Shown: positions 26,223-36,295 of the stretch, in pieces
How positions within the stretch are numbered: the stretch's first letter is position 1
Layout: the number at the start of each line of letters is the position of its first letter
Assembly: GCF_004346095.1 (NCBI RefSeq)
Contig: NZ_SLZV01000012.1
Coordinates: forward strand, 18,053-82,052
DNA from: Faecalimonas umbilicata
Lineage (GTDB): Bacteria; Bacillota; Clostridia; Lachnospirales; Lachnospiraceae
DNA length: 64,000 nucleotides
Direction of reading: 5' to 3'
Made by a program: the position numbers and the translations under genes
The notes under the pieces: generated by a model
The model's database searches: none
Told to the model about the DNA's origin: nothing
What the model saw: only the letters and a program-made list of their open reading frames with translations

Positions 26223-28096
26223 TTAAAAATACATTACAGAAAATCTACCTGGGGCTTATTTTCATTTTACTTTATGCCCCAATCATCACCCTTGTCGTGC
26301 TGTCTTTCAACAATTCCAAGACACGCGCCAAATGGGGGGGCTTTACCGGAAAATGGTACGTTGCCCTTTTTCAGAATGAGCAGATTATGAATGCGCTCTA
26401 CACAACATTGATCATCGCCCTTCTTTCGGCGCTGATTGCCACACTCATCGGAACCGCCGCCGCGATCGGCATTCAGGCAATGCGAAAAAGAGTCCGTACA
26501 GCGATGATGGCTGTCACCAATATCCCGATGCTAAATGCAGATATCGTGACTGGAATTTCCTTAATGCTCTTATTTATCGCATTCCGCTTTTCACTTGGAT
26601 TTGCAACGATCCTCATGGCACACATTACGTTCAACATTCCTTATGTCATCTTAAGTGTCATGCCAAAATTAAAGCAGACAAACCGTCGGACTTATGAAGC
26701 TGCACTGGATCTTGGAGCCTCTCCGATCTATGCATTTTTCAAAGTGGTTTTCCCGGATATCCTTCCAGGTGTCTTCTCGGGATTTCTGCTTGCCTTTACG
26801 ATGTCCCTTGATGATTTTGTCATCACTCACTTTACAAAAGGACCAGGCGTAGACACACTGTCCACAAAAATTTACAGTGAAGTTCGAAAAGGGATCAAAC
26901 CGGAGATGTATGCGCTTTCGACCTTGTTGTTTGTATCCGTGCTAATCTTGCTGATTCTCGTCAATGTTTCTCCTTCTTCCAAAGAAGGCAGTACTAGAAA
27001 ATATGTCAGCAAAAAAAGTAAAGCTGCCCGCTTTGTATTCCGGCGCCTCGTTCCTGCAGTTATGGCAATCGTGATCATCGCCGGAGGATTTTTCTACGGT
27101 TCAAAGAGATCCGTCAGTGGTGATAATCAGGTAATTGTCTACAACTGGGGAGAATACCTTGACCCGGAAGTAATCACTATATTTGAGGAAGAAACCGGCA
27201 TCTCGGTTGTCTATGAAGAATACGAAACAAACGAAATCATGTATCCAAAAGTGCAGTCCGGCGCCATCGCCTACGATGTTGTCTGCCCATCCGACTATAT
27301 GATCCAGCGCATGATCGAGAATGACTTGCTCGCAGAAATTAATTTTGATCATATTCCAAATATAAAAAACATTGGCACACAGTATATGGAGCAATCCCGC
27401 CAGTTTGATGCAGAAAATAAATATTCTGTTCCGTACTGCTGGGGTACTGTCGGAATCCTCTATAACAAAAAAATGGTTGAGGAACCGATCGACAGCTGGT
27501 CTGTCCTCTGGGACGAAACATACAAAGACAATATTTTAATGCAGGACAGTGTCCGCGATGCATTTGCTGTTGCTCTGAAATACCTTGGATATTCTTTAAA
27601 CTCCACAGACCTAGATGAGCTTGAAGCTGCAAAAGCACTGTTGATCGAACAGAAACCGCTTGTGCAGGCATATGTAATTGACCAGGTCCGCGATAAAATG
27701 ATCGGAAACGAAGCCGCCATTGGTGTTATCTATTCCGGAGAGGCTATTTATACCCAGCTGGAAAATCCGGATCTGGAATATGTGATTCCAAAAGAGGGCT
27801 CCAACGTATGGATCGACTCCTGGGTCATTCCAAAAAATGCAAAGCACAAAGAAAATGCAGAGGCATTTATCAACTTCCTCTGCCGTCCAGACATCGCCAA
27901 GATGAACTTTGACTACATCACTTACTCAACACCTAACATAGAAGCAAGAAAACTGATCGAAGATCCTGCAATCCGCAACAGCACTATCGCATTTCCGGAT
28001 GCTTCTGAATTAGAACGGTGTGAGACATTCCAGTTCCTCGGCGACGAGAACGATGTGCTATACAATGAATTATGGAGGGAGATTAAATCAAAATAA
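26219..28096 (+). CDS. PotC-PotD fusion: polyamine permease plus substrate-binding protein
   Basis: A 625-residue fusion. Residues 1-260 are a PotC permease with about six membrane segments and an EAA loop (YEAALDLGASPIYAFFKVVFPD). A short charged linker (about 260-280) leads to one more membrane segment (283-300) and then a PotD-type binding domain outside the cell (VYNWGEYLDPEVITIFEEE near 309, WGTVGILYNKK, PKEGSNVWIDSW). Fusing the receptor to the channel keeps it tethered in a Gram-positive without a lipoprotein anchor. TTG start overlapping the potB stop, with GGAGGG upstream. Such fusions are known in Firmicutes. Confidence 0.93.
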   Translation: MIKNTLQKIYLGLIFILLYAPIITLVVLSFNNSKTRAKWGGFTGKWYVALFQNEQIMNALYTTLIIALLSALIATLIGTAAAIGIQAMRKRVRTAMMAVTNIPMLNADIVTGISLMLLFIAFRFSLGFATILMAHITFNIPYVILSVMPKLKQTNRRTYEAALDLGASPIYAFFKVVFPDILPGVFSGFLLAFTMSLDDFVITHFTKGPGVDTLSTKIYSEVRKGIKPEMYALSTLLFVSVLILLILVNVSPSSKEGSTRKYVSKKSKAARFVFRRLVPAVMAIVIIAGGFFYGSKRSVSGDNQVIVYNWGEYLDPEVITIFEEETGISVVYEEYETNEIMYPKVQSGAIAYDVVCPSDYMIQRMIENDLLAEINFDHIPNIKNIGTQYMEQSRQFDAENKYSVPYCWGTVGILYNKKMVEEPIDSWSVLWDETYKDNILMQDSVRDAFAVALKYLGYSLNSTDLDELEAAKALLIEQKPLVQAYVIDQVRDKMIGNEAAIGVIYSGEAIYTQLENPDLEYVIPKEGSNVWIDSWVIPKNAKHKENAEAFINFLCRPDIAKMNFDYITYSTPNIEARKLIEDPAIRNSTIAFPDASELERCETFQFLGDENDVLYNELWREIKSK

Positions 28097-28992
28097 TGAA
28101 ACGGACATTTACCTATCCGATCCATCATGAAATGGCCGGCATGACGATCCAGTCTTTCCTAAAGCAACAGCAGTATTCCAGTCAGGTGATCACGCATTTA
28201 AAGCGGACACCTGACGGCATCTGCCGAAACGGTGTCTGGGCACGGGTACACGAAGTGCTACAAAGTGGAGATCTTCTTACGATTTCCATCGTGGAAGAAA
28301 CTTCCTCAGAGCACATCGTTCCCGTGCCTCTTCCATTTCCAATCGTATACGAGGACGAAGATCTGCTTGTGATCAATAAGCCTTCCGGCATGCCGATTCA
28401 TCCTTCTCAGGGAAATTATGAGAATACGCTCGCCAATGCTGCTGCTTACTACTTTGCTTCTCAGAACATTCCTTTCACCTACCGCTGTATCAACCGCTTA
28501 GACCGGGATACTACCGGGCTTCTGATCATTGCCAAACATATGTACAGCGCTTCTCTTTTGTCCAATATGGTCGCCAGACGAGAGATTCATCGAGAATATC
28601 TTGCCGCTGCCACCGGTCTTGTCGAAGAGTCTGGGATGATTGAAGCACCGATTGGGCGGGCAAACGGTTCTACCATCGAGCGCTGTGTCGACTTTGCGCA
28701 CGGTGATTATGCCTGCACCCATTTTCACCGGCTTGCTTATCAAAATGGGTACTCTCTCGTTTCTCTCAAACTAGAGACCGGGCGCACCCACCAGATCCGT
28801 GTTCATATGAAATATATTGGGCATCCGCTTCCGGGAGATTTTCTCTACCATCCAGAGGATCACTGTATAGACCGTCAGGCACTGCACTCTTACCGACTCT
28901 CCTTTATCCATCCAATCACAAAACAGTCACTGACCTTCACAGCACCTCTGCCAGAAGATATGCAGGCAATTTTTCAAAAGGTCACAACGTAA
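28096..28992 (+). CDS. RluA-family pseudouridine synthase
   Basis: A 298-residue enzyme. The catalytic motif RLDRDTTGLLI (Asp nucleophile near residue 137) and GRTHQIRVHM define the RluA family, which isomerises uridine to pseudouridine in rRNA or tRNA. A possible S4-like N-terminal region (about 15-60) precedes it. The ATG overlaps the potCD stop by one base (TAATG), so it is co-translated with polyamine transport genes although unrelated in function. The exact RNA target cannot be read from sequence. Confidence 0.92.
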   Translation: MKRTFTYPIHHEMAGMTIQSFLKQQQYSSQVITHLKRTPDGICRNGVWARVHEVLQSGDLLTISIVEETSSEHIVPVPLPFPIVYEDEDLLVINKPSGMPIHPSQGNYENTLANAAAYYFASQNIPFTYRCINRLDRDTTGLLIIAKHMYSASLLSNMVARREIHREYLAAATGLVEESGMIEAPIGRANGSTIERCVDFAHGDYACTHFHRLAYQNGYSLVSLKLETGRTHQIRVHMKYIGHPLPGDFLYHPEDHCIDRQALHSYRLSFIHPITKQSLTFTAPLPEDMQAIFQKVTT

Positions 28993-29053
28993 AAATGAGC
29001 GTGACGTAAAATAGATTTCTTATGAAATCCCTTGTTTTACGCCACGCTCATTT
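28993..29053. terminator. Bidirectional terminator between rluA-like gene and glycerophosphodiesterase
   Basis: A long stem with arms AAATGAGCGTG and CACGCTCATTT, extended by CGTAAAA/TTTTACG and an inner GATTTC/GAAATC hairpin, lies between convergent genes. Confidence 0.85.
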
Positions 29054-29084
29054 ACTATAGTTCTATCCTTTTTACATATTCCAT

Positions 29085-30044
29085 CTAAGTGGAAAGATCG
29101 TCCGTCGTCAGAAAATCAATCTCCTGATTGGTCCACTCTTGCTTTTCCCAGCTTTCATTGTATGTCCAGACGTTGATACTGATTCCCTTGTCTTTTGCAT
29201 ATGCTACCATATCGCTGCTGATTCTGGATGCTGCAATCCCACTGTGGGTCAATTCTGCCATTTGGTCGATTGTTTCCTGCGTCCCTTCCTCCACCAGATA
29301 TTTGATACGGATAATCTCAGAACATTCCCGGATCTTCTTTAGCTGCTCTAGACTACCGCTTAGACATACCACGGAATCTTCCATCCCAAGTTCCTGTATT
29401 TTTTGCACAAGCGAAATAATATCTTCTACAGAGGTAAACTTAAGATCTAATACAGCATTTGCACCACTTTGTTGACATACTTCCAAAAATTCCTCCATGG
29501 TCGGCACCCATGCATATGGATATGCCCAACTGTTGCTTCCACTGTCAATTGTCAGCATCTGGATCTCATCTAAGGTCATCTCCGCAATCACTCCGGTTCC
29601 ATCGGTCATGCGATCTACAGTTGGATCGTGCATACATACAAATGCCCCATCTGCAGTCCGGTGAATATCTGCCTCAATTCCCCATGCACCACTCTGCGCT
29701 GCCAGTTCATAGGCAGGAAGCGTATTTTCCGGCGCCTCAGAACTGTACCCACGATGTGCAATGACCTTTGTTCCACTATTTTTTACTGCAAGTTCTGTCG
29801 TCTGTTCCAGTGCCTGTTCTATATTCCCTCCAAGCAGCGGTACTGCTTTTTCCACTGTAGTTTCCGGAAGTATCCTTGCCTTCAAGTCTAACGTATAGCT
29901 TCTACTATACACAAAGATCCCTGCAGCCACACAGAGGATTGCCCCGGCGGTACATCCGAGAAATATTTTCTGCCTCCGCACCTTTCTGCGCCGCAGTTCC
30001 TTCATTCGTTTGAGCTTCTGCTCTCTCAATGTATATTCTGACAT
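29085..30044 (-). CDS. Glycerophosphodiester phosphodiesterase, membrane-anchored
   Basis: A 319-residue protein with a basic N-terminus, one membrane segment (about 28-48) and an extracellular GDPD domain from about residue 92. Catalytic and metal residues appear as IAHRGYSSEAPENT, EADIHRTADG and CMHDPTVDR. It hydrolyses glycerophosphodiesters to glycerol-3-phosphate and an alcohol, recycling lipid head groups or teichoic acid parts. The ATG at 30044 has AGGTG at the right distance; a GTG at 30053 is the alternative. It follows the nucleoside kinase by 12 bp and ends the long dnaG-rpoD gene run. Confidence 0.92.
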   Translation of the reverse strand: MSEYTLREQKLKRMKELRRRKVRRQKIFLGCTAGAILCVAAGIFVYSRSYTLDLKARILPETTVEKAVPLLGGNIEQALEQTTELAVKNSGTKVIAHRGYSSEAPENTLPAYELAAQSGAWGIEADIHRTADGAFVCMHDPTVDRMTDGTGVIAEMTLDEIQMLTIDSGSNSWAYPYAWVPTMEEFLEVCQQSGANAVLDLKFTSVEDIISLVQKIQELGMEDSVVCLSGSLEQLKKIRECSEIIRIKYLVEEGTQETIDQMAELTHSGIAASRISSDMVAYAKDKGISINVWTYNESWEKQEWTNQEIDFLTTDDLST

Positions 30045-30056
30045 GACTGTCACCTG

Positions 30057-31751
30057 CTATACTTGAAAACATCCGCCGCCGACAAATTCTCGAAGAAGCG
30101 AGTTTTTCGGAATATTTTCGCTTCCGACACCAACAAAATACTCGAGGAACTTCAGAAGTCTTTTTGCTTCTGTATACTCTTCACACTCTTTGTCGATACC
30201 AAATAAAATCGGCTCTGCATACTGCTTTAACACTGCCAGTTCATAAATCAGCGCAGAGTTAAACATAACATCTGCATCTTCCTGATAAGGGAAAATATTT
30301 TCCTCCTCCCCGCGTCTGACGGAAGGCCACATCCGGATTGTCTGTTGGGCAGAAGTTCCCCGCGTTCTCGCATCTCTTACCAGTCTGCGGATCAGACGAC
30401 CGTCCGTCGTAGGAATCCGGTTGTGCTCATCGATATTTAACTGTGTCAATGCACTGATGTAAATTTTAAATTTATTTTCTGCTGCCAGCTTATAAGTCAT
30501 CGCATCATTCAGACAGTGGATTCCTTCGATGACAAGGACATCATTTGCCCCAAGCTTTTTCGGCTTCGAAATATATTCTCGCTTTCCAGTCTTAAAATTA
30601 AATGTCGGAAGCTGTACTTCCTTTCCTTCGAGAAGATCTGTCATATCTTGATTAAATTTCTCTAGATCAATCGCCTCCAGACATTCAAAATTGTAGTTAC
30701 CGTTCTCATCCTTCGGCGTCAGTTCCCGGTCTACAAAATAATTGTCAACCGCGATCGGATGCGGCACAAGCCCATTGACTCTGAGCTGTACAGACAGTCT
30801 GTGGGAAAAAGTAGTCTTTCCCGAAGACGACGGCCCTGCGATCAAAATAAAACGCACTTCCGGTCTGGCTGCGATCTGCGCTGCGATCGAGGCAATCTTA
30901 CTTTCCTGAAGCGCCTCCTGCACAAGCATCTCCTCAAGGATATCCCCCTTTGTGATAATGTCATTCAGCTCTCCGACCGTCTCAATTCCCTGCATATCTC
31001 CCCATCTTGTAGATTCCTTCAACACCTGGAATAATTTATTCTGAGGTACAAACGGCGGCACCTCTTTTGGCGCTGACGCTACCGGCATTTGGATAACAAA
31101 TCCTTCATCATATAAATGCAGTTCAAAATATTTCAAGTATCTTGTGCTCGGAAGCATATACCCATAGTAGTAATCTTCGAACTCATTCAAACTGTACAGA
31201 TTCACTTTCGATCCTCTCCGATACTCAAAAAGCTTCTCTTTATCCACCATCCCGTACTGGTGAAAAAGCGCTGTGGCATCCGGTGTCGATACACTTCTCT
31301 TTTTAATCGGTATGTCTGCTTCTACGATATCCCTCATACGGATTGTCACCCGGTTTAAGAAATCCTGATTGACGACAACATTCCCCTCTACTTTGCAATA
31401 ATACCCTTTGCTTACAGAATAGAGGATTCTCACTTTATCTATATTTTCATGCCCTGCCACGTTATAAACAGCCTTCACAAGCAGAAGGCTCATACTCCTT
31501 CTGTAAGTCTGATTTCCAATTGCCTCACCGGTTGTGACAAACTTTAATACACAGTCTTTCTTTAACTTTTTCCCAAGCTCCTGAAGACGGTTGTCTACAA
31601 AAACAAGCACAATATCATTTTCATACTCTGCCTGAAAATCTTCTGAAATCTTCTCATAAGTTGTCCCCGCTTCATACTGGCGGAGTACCTCCCCAACCTG
31701 AACGGTATATCTCTGTTTTTCCACCTGTTTCCCTTCTTTCTTCTCTGTCAT
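30057..31751 (-). CDS. Uridine kinase-like nucleoside kinase with N-terminal TGS-like region
   Basis: A 564-residue cytoplasmic protein. The N-terminal part (about 12-80) resembles a TGS/threonyl-tRNA-synthetase editing type module; a kinase domain of the uridine kinase/phosphoribulokinase family starts near residue 285 with P-loop AGPSSSGKTT, followed by AVDNYFVDRE and VIEGIHCLND. It likely phosphorylates a nucleoside. Start chosen at 31751 (MTEKKEG), just after the nif3 stop; the ribosome binding site is weak, suggesting coupling with nif3. The long N-terminal extension is typical of this clostridial type and is of unknown role. Confidence 0.85.
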   Translation of the reverse strand: MTEKKEGKQVEKQRYTVQVGEVLRQYEAGTTYEKISEDFQAEYENDIVLVFVDNRLQELGKKLKKDCVLKFVTTGEAIGNQTYRRSMSLLLVKAVYNVAGHENIDKVRILYSVSKGYYCKVEGNVVVNQDFLNRVTIRMRDIVEADIPIKKRSVSTPDATALFHQYGMVDKEKLFEYRRGSKVNLYSLNEFEDYYYGYMLPSTRYLKYFELHLYDEGFVIQMPVASAPKEVPPFVPQNKLFQVLKESTRWGDMQGIETVGELNDIITKGDILEEMLVQEALQESKIASIAAQIAARPEVRFILIAGPSSSGKTTFSHRLSVQLRVNGLVPHPIAVDNYFVDRELTPKDENGNYNFECLEAIDLEKFNQDMTDLLEGKEVQLPTFNFKTGKREYISKPKKLGANDVLVIEGIHCLNDAMTYKLAAENKFKIYISALTQLNIDEHNRIPTTDGRLIRRLVRDARTRGTSAQQTIRMWPSVRRGEEENIFPYQEDADVMFNSALIYELAVLKQYAEPILFGIDKECEEYTEAKRLLKFLEYFVGVGSENIPKNSLLREFVGGGCFQV

Positions 31752-31764
31752 CTTACATTCTATG

Positions 31765-32544
31765 CTACACAACAGAAAACGGATGACTGATCGGAGCACA
31801 CTTGATATCCAGTTTTTCAAATCTTTCTTCCAAAAACTTTCTCATGTCCTCTATAAAAATATGTTCCATTCCATAATGCCCGGCATCCATAATCGTAAGT
31901 CCCTGCGCCTCAGCATCTATCCCGGAATGGTGATCAATATCTCCGGTAATCAGCACCTCTGCTTTCTTTCTGATCGCCTCCCCGATTACACTCTTCCCAG
32001 ATCCTGGGCAGACCGCCACTCTCTGAATTTTTCTGTCCAAATCCCCAAACACTTTTATGTGCGAAAGGGCAAACCGCTCTTTGACAAGTTCACAGCATTC
32101 CCTCACAGTCATCGCACTTGCAAACTGCCCGGATTTGCCGATTCCTTTCTCCGGTTCTTTTGGCTCAGTCTGTTCCAATACCTCTATGGACTGTAAGCCT
32201 AGACGGTTGGCTGCAAGATCTGCCATCCGCAGTACATCATAGTTCGTATGCATCGCATAATAGGAAATATCGTGCTGCAGCAATTGTACAACACGATTTC
32301 CAATAAAATCCTGATCTGAAATTTTCTTTAATCCCTTAAAAATCAATGGATGGTGCGTAATGAGTAAATCTGCCTTCACCCGAACCGCTTCCTGGATTAC
32401 TTCCTCGGTCACATCCAGCGCAAGATAAACGCTTTTCACCTCTTTGTTGGCTCGTCCGACAAGAAGCCCTACATTATCCCACTCACATGCATACGAAACC
32501 GGATATACTTCTTCGATTTTCTCTGTCAATTCCTTACAAAGCAT
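31765..32544 (-). CDS. Nif3-like dinuclear metal centre protein
   Basis: A 259-residue protein of the Nif3/YqfO family (short form without the inserted domain). Metal ligands are seen in LLITHHPLIF and near the end in DAGHYGMEHIFIE. Members are hexamers; some are reported as GTP cyclohydrolase-like, but the biological role is unsettled. It follows trmK by 21 bp, the usual trmK-nif3 pairing in Firmicutes. Confidence 0.93.
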   Translation of the reverse strand: MLCKELTEKIEEVYPVSYACEWDNVGLLVGRANKEVKSVYLALDVTEEVIQEAVRVKADLLITHHPLIFKGLKKISDQDFIGNRVVQLLQHDISYYAMHTNYDVLRMADLAANRLGLQSIEVLEQTEPKEPEKGIGKSGQFASAMTVRECCELVKERFALSHIKVFGDLDRKIQRVAVCPGSGKSVIGEAIRKKAEVLITGDIDHHSGIDAEAQGLTIMDAGHYGMEHIFIEDMRKFLEERFEKLDIKCAPISHPFSVV

Positions 32545-32565
32545 CGCTCTTTCCTCCCGTTTCTT

Positions 32566-33282
32566 CTATTTCTTTTGCTTCCCCCCAGATTCCCACTGTC
32601 CTAAGATTCCTTCTACACATGCAGTCTCCTTCTGCAGTGCTTCTCTTCTCTGGCAAATATGATCACCACTTTTATCGTCCAATTCTCTTAATACCTTTCG
32701 CTTCATATCCAGCTCTCTATGAAGAAAGCTTTGGAGTACCGGATGCCTCTGAGAAAGAAGTTCTTTTCCATAACATGCCTCTTCTTTCGTCAGTGTATAA
32801 GGACTTCCCGGACACACTTTCATGATCGGATAAAATTTGCCTTCCTCCAGCACCATGTCTTCAGCAAGTATTTCATACCCCTGCTCTGCCAAATATTCCC
32901 GGACTTTATAAAGTTCCGACTGGGGCTGTAAGATCAGCGCTTTCAAACTTCTTGCTGTCGCACTGCTCTCCTCCAAGATCTTGATCGTCAATGCTCCGCC
33001 CATTCCGGCAATAATCGCACAATCTGCCTCTTCTGCCTTTAGCTCTTTCATCCCGTCAGACCTTCTTGTATCGATCTTTTCAGAAAGCTCTGCCGCCTGA
33101 ATATGTGCTCTTGCGCGGTCAAGCGGTCCGATATTGATATCCATCGCAACTGCTCTCGGACATCTTCCCTCCTGCACAAGTGCGATTGGAATATACCCGT
33201 GGTCTGTTCCGATGTCTGCTACAACCATCCCATCATCCACGAGATCTGCCACAGCACGCAGCCGTTCTGATAATTCTGTCAT
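32566..33282 (-). CDS. trmK: tRNA (adenine(22)-N1)-methyltransferase
   Basis: A 238-residue SAM-dependent methyltransferase. Motif I VADIGTDHGYIPIAL (near residue 22), the AMDINIGPL acidic loop and the IIAGMGG motif are typical of TrmK (YqfN). It methylates A22 in tRNA. The ATG at 33282 follows GGAAGGAA; it comes 17 bp after rpoD, in the conserved dnaG-rpoD-trmK-nif3 order. The C-terminal quarter is a charged helical region. Confidence 0.94.
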   Translation of the reverse strand: MTELSERLRAVADLVDDGMVVADIGTDHGYIPIALVQEGRCPRAVAMDINIGPLDRARAHIQAAELSEKIDTRRSDGMKELKAEEADCAIIAGMGGALTIKILEESSATARSLKALILQPQSELYKVREYLAEQGYEILAEDMVLEEGKFYPIMKVCPGSPYTLTKEEACYGKELLSQRHPVLQSFLHRELDMKRKVLRELDDKSGDHICQRREALQKETACVEGILGQWESGGKQKK

Positions 33283-33298
33283 CACTTTTCCTTCCTCT

Positions 33299-34411
33299 CT
33301 AGTCAAGATAATCTCTCAACTTCCGGCTTCTGCTTGGATGACGAAGCTTTCTCAGCGCTTTTGCCTCAATCTGACGAATTCTCTCTCTTGTGACATCAAA
33401 TTCTTTTCCAACTTCTTCCAGCGTTCTTGCACGTCCATCATTCATACCAAAACGAAGTCTTAACACTTTCTGCTCTCTGTCTGTCAGTGTACTGAGCACT
33501 TCATCCAGCTGTTCCTTCAAAAGGGTTGCTGCGGCAGCCTCTGCCGGAACCGGAACATTATCATCCTGAATGAAATCGCCAAGATGACTGTCTTCTTCCT
33601 CACCGATCGGTGTTTCCAAAGATACCGGCTCCTGGGAAATCTTAAGAATTTCTCTGACTCTGTCCACCGGCATATCAAGTTCTTTTGCAATCTCCTCCGG
33701 AAGCGGTTCTCTTCCAAGTTCCTGAAGCAGTTGTCTGGATACACGGATCAGTTTATTGATCGTCTCTACCATGTGCACCGGGATACGAATCGTTCTCGCC
33801 TGATCTGCAATGGCTCTTGTGATTGCCTGACGGATCCACCATGTCGCATAAGTACTGAATTTAAATCCTTTATTGTAGTCAAATTTCTCTACTGCCTTGA
33901 TCAGACCGAGATTTCCTTCCTGAATCAAATCCAGGAACAGCATTCCTCTTCCAACGTATCTCTTTGCAATGCTGACAACAAGACGGAGGTTTGCCTCTGC
34001 AAGACGCTTTTTCGCATCTTCATCGCCTTCTTCCATTCTTCTTGCAAGTTCGATCTCTTCCTCTGCACTTAACAGCGGTACTTTTCCGATTTCTTTCAGA
34101 TACATCCGGACCGGATCTTCAATGCTGATTCCATCCGGCACTGAGAGGTCGATTTTCTCCATATCCACCTCATCTTCCTCTGTGAGCATGATCTCGATAT
34201 CATCGTCGTCCTCATCGCCCTCTCCGATTCTAAGCACATCGATATTGCTCGCCTCAAGCGCCTCAAACACCTTATCCATCTGCTCAGAATCCAGTTCCAT
34301 ATCTGAAAAGAAATCATTGATCTCCTGTAATTCCAGAATGCTTTTCTTCTTTTTCCCAAGTGCAATGAGTTCTTTTACTTTCTCAATCAGTTTTAATGTA
34401 TTTTCTTCCAT
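33299..34411 (-). CDS. rpoD: RNA polymerase sigma factor SigA (RpoD)
   Basis: A 370-residue primary sigma factor. Visible parts: a region 1.1-like acidic N-terminus, region 1.2 ([16 protein letters not shown]), region 2 ([20 protein letters not shown], then the -10-reading [14 protein letters not shown]), region 3, and region 4 ([20 protein letters not shown]), which binds the -35. It belongs to the macromolecular-synthesis operon after dnaG (37-bp gap) and before trmK. Confidence 0.98.
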   Translation of the reverse strand: MEENTLKLIEKVKELIALGKKKKSILELQEINDFFSDMELDSEQMDKVFEALEASNIDVLRIGEGDEDDDDIEIMLTEEDEVDMEKIDLSVPDGISIEDPVRMYLKEIGKVPLLSAEEEIELARRMEEGDEDAKKRLAEANLRLVVSIAKRYVGRGMLFLDLIQEGNLGLIKAVEKFDYNKGFKFSTYATWWIRQAITRAIADQARTIRIPVHMVETINKLIRVSRQLLQELGREPLPEEIAKELDMPVDRVREILKISQEPVSLETPIGEEEDSHLGDFIQDDNVPVPAEAAAATLLKEQLDEVLSTLTDREQKVLRLRFGMNDGRARTLEEVGKEFDVTRERIRQIEAKALRKLRHPSRSRKLRDYLD

Positions 34412-34448
34412 TCGTGTCTATCCTCCATAATCTGTTTCTATTTTATCC

Positions 34449-36224
34449 TTAATTGATGGAAATATGCAGTTTTTGCAGATCCTGCACCGCTCTTTTACTC
34501 TCCATCAACCGCTGTAATCCCACAATATCGGTCGGTTCTAAATTTCTTGTCGCCGTCTCGATGCTGTTCTCTTTCACACGGATGATTGTCTCTTTGAGTG
34601 CTTTCTCCTGCTCACTTTTGGTCGTCAGTTCCCTGATCTTCGTATGGAACAAAGCTGCCACCTCCCGGTGCTCCTCCTCATCTGTGAAGTGGTTCATAAT
34701 TTTTGCCGGATTGACTTCTCCTTTCTCATACTGCTCATAGAGCAGTAAAGCAACGGTCCGGTAAAGCTCCGTAGTAAAATCTTCCGGCATAATGTATTTC
34801 CGGATCATTCCAAACAGAGATTCATCTTCGATCATCCACGTAAGCAGAATCTTTTGCGACTGAAGCATACCATCTTCTTTTTGCTGTTCTTTTGCATGTG
34901 TCGTCCGCGGTCTTGCCACCGGTGACGCCATCCCCGACTGCACCGCCGCTTTCGCCACTAATTTCCGCAAACTATCATATCCGATATGGTAAGCTTCTGC
35001 CACGGCATCGATATAGTTGTTGCGCTCAATTTCCTCTTCGAACTGCGCCAGCCTCTTTGCCGCCTCATAGTAGAACTCTGTCTTTCCTTCCGGAGTATGC
35101 ATATCATACTGTCGCTCCAAAATCTCCAGGCTGAACATAAATCCATTGCGTGCCTTTCCAATCCGCTGTTCAAATGCTTCTGCACCAAGATTTTTGATAA
35201 ATTCATCGGGATCTTTATATGGGTCCATACGGATCACTTTTGCACTGATCCCGGCTTCCTTTAAGATCGGCACTGCCCTAAGAGCTGCTTTTGTACCAGC
35301 CTCATCACTGTCGTAAGTCAGATAGACTTCACTGACATACCGCTTGATCAGAGAGGCATGTCCCGCTGTCAGCGCTGTTCCAAGCGAGGCAACCGCATTG
35401 GTAAATCCTGCCTGGTGAAGTGAGATCACATCCATATAGCCCTCGCAGATCAGAAAATATGGTTTTCGCGATGTGCGCGCCCGATGCAATCCATAAAGAT
35501 TCCGGCTCTTATCAAAGATCAGTGTCTCCGGCGAGTTGAGATATTTCGGTTTCCCATCCCCCATGACTCTCCCGCCAAAACCGATGACACGGTTGTTCGC
35601 ATCCATGATTGGAAACATGACACGGTTCCAAAATTTATCATAGATTCCGTGTTTCTCATCCGTATTGATCAGTCCCGCCTGCCGGATCAGATCGTCTGAA
35701 TATCCTTTTTCCCTGAGAAATTTATACAGATCATCGCTGTATTTATTGGAATATCCAAGTCCGAACTGTGTGATTGTTGTATCGGTAAGCCCTCTGTCTG
35801 TCAGATAACGGTAAGCATGTTCTCCGTTTTTCCCTTTTAACTGTGAGTAAAAATACCGTGCCGCAAGCTTATTCATCTCCAGAAGTGTATTCTTTAGGTT
35901 CGCTTTCTCTTTTGCTTCCTTAGAGTATTCCATTTCCGGAAGTTCCACTCCCGCGCGCTCCGCAAGCATTTTTAATGCTTCCACAAACGAGTAATTCTCA
36001 TATTCCATAATAAATGTAAAGACATTGCCCCCTGCCCCACAGCCGAAGCAGTAGTACATCTGTTTATCCCTGCTCACAGAAAACGACGGGGACTTCTCAC
36101 TGTGAAATGGACAAAGTCCAAAATAAGAACTTCCCTTTTTCTGCAATTTCACATAGCCGGAAATCACATCTACGATATCATTTTTCATGCGGACTTCTTC
36201 CACGATGTCTTCTGAATAATACAT
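34449..36224 (-). CDS. dnaG: DNA primase
   Basis: A 591-residue primase. Order: zinc-binding CHC2 domain (CPFHSEKSPSFSV ... YYCFGCGAGG, residues about 38-65), N-terminal RNAP-like core (FGGRVMGDGKPKYLNS), TOPRIM with ICEGYMDVISLHQAG and TYDSDEAGTKA, then a C-terminal DnaB-interacting domain. It makes RNA primers at the replication fork. Upstream lies dgt, downstream rpoD, matching the conserved order. No anomalies. Confidence 0.98.
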   Translation of the reverse strand: MYYSEDIVEEVRMKNDIVDVISGYVKLQKKGSSYFGLCPFHSEKSPSFSVSRDKQMYYCFGCGAGGNVFTFIMEYENYSFVEALKMLAERAGVELPEMEYSKEAKEKANLKNTLLEMNKLAARYFYSQLKGKNGEHAYRYLTDRGLTDTTITQFGLGYSNKYSDDLYKFLREKGYSDDLIRQAGLINTDEKHGIYDKFWNRVMFPIMDANNRVIGFGGRVMGDGKPKYLNSPETLIFDKSRNLYGLHRARTSRKPYFLICEGYMDVISLHQAGFTNAVASLGTALTAGHASLIKRYVSEVYLTYDSDEAGTKAALRAVPILKEAGISAKVIRMDPYKDPDEFIKNLGAEAFEQRIGKARNGFMFSLEILERQYDMHTPEGKTEFYYEAAKRLAQFEEEIERNNYIDAVAEAYHIGYDSLRKLVAKAAVQSGMASPVARPRTTHAKEQQKEDGMLQSQKILLTWMIEDESLFGMIRKYIMPEDFTTELYRTVALLLYEQYEKGEVNPAKIMNHFTDEEEHREVAALFHTKIRELTTKSEQEKALKETIIRVKENSIETATRNLEPTDIVGLQRLMESKRAVQDLQKLHISIN

Positions 36225-36295
36225 GATTTCCCCCTTTCCAAAACTGTCTCAAAATCCTTACGTTATAAATATTCGACAAAACTTTCTCATTTCCT

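Noticed and set aside
30057..31820. Longer start of the nucleoside kinase at 31820
   Set aside because: It would overlap the nif3 gene by 56 nt and add a Cys/Ile-rich stretch without support; 31751 fits better.
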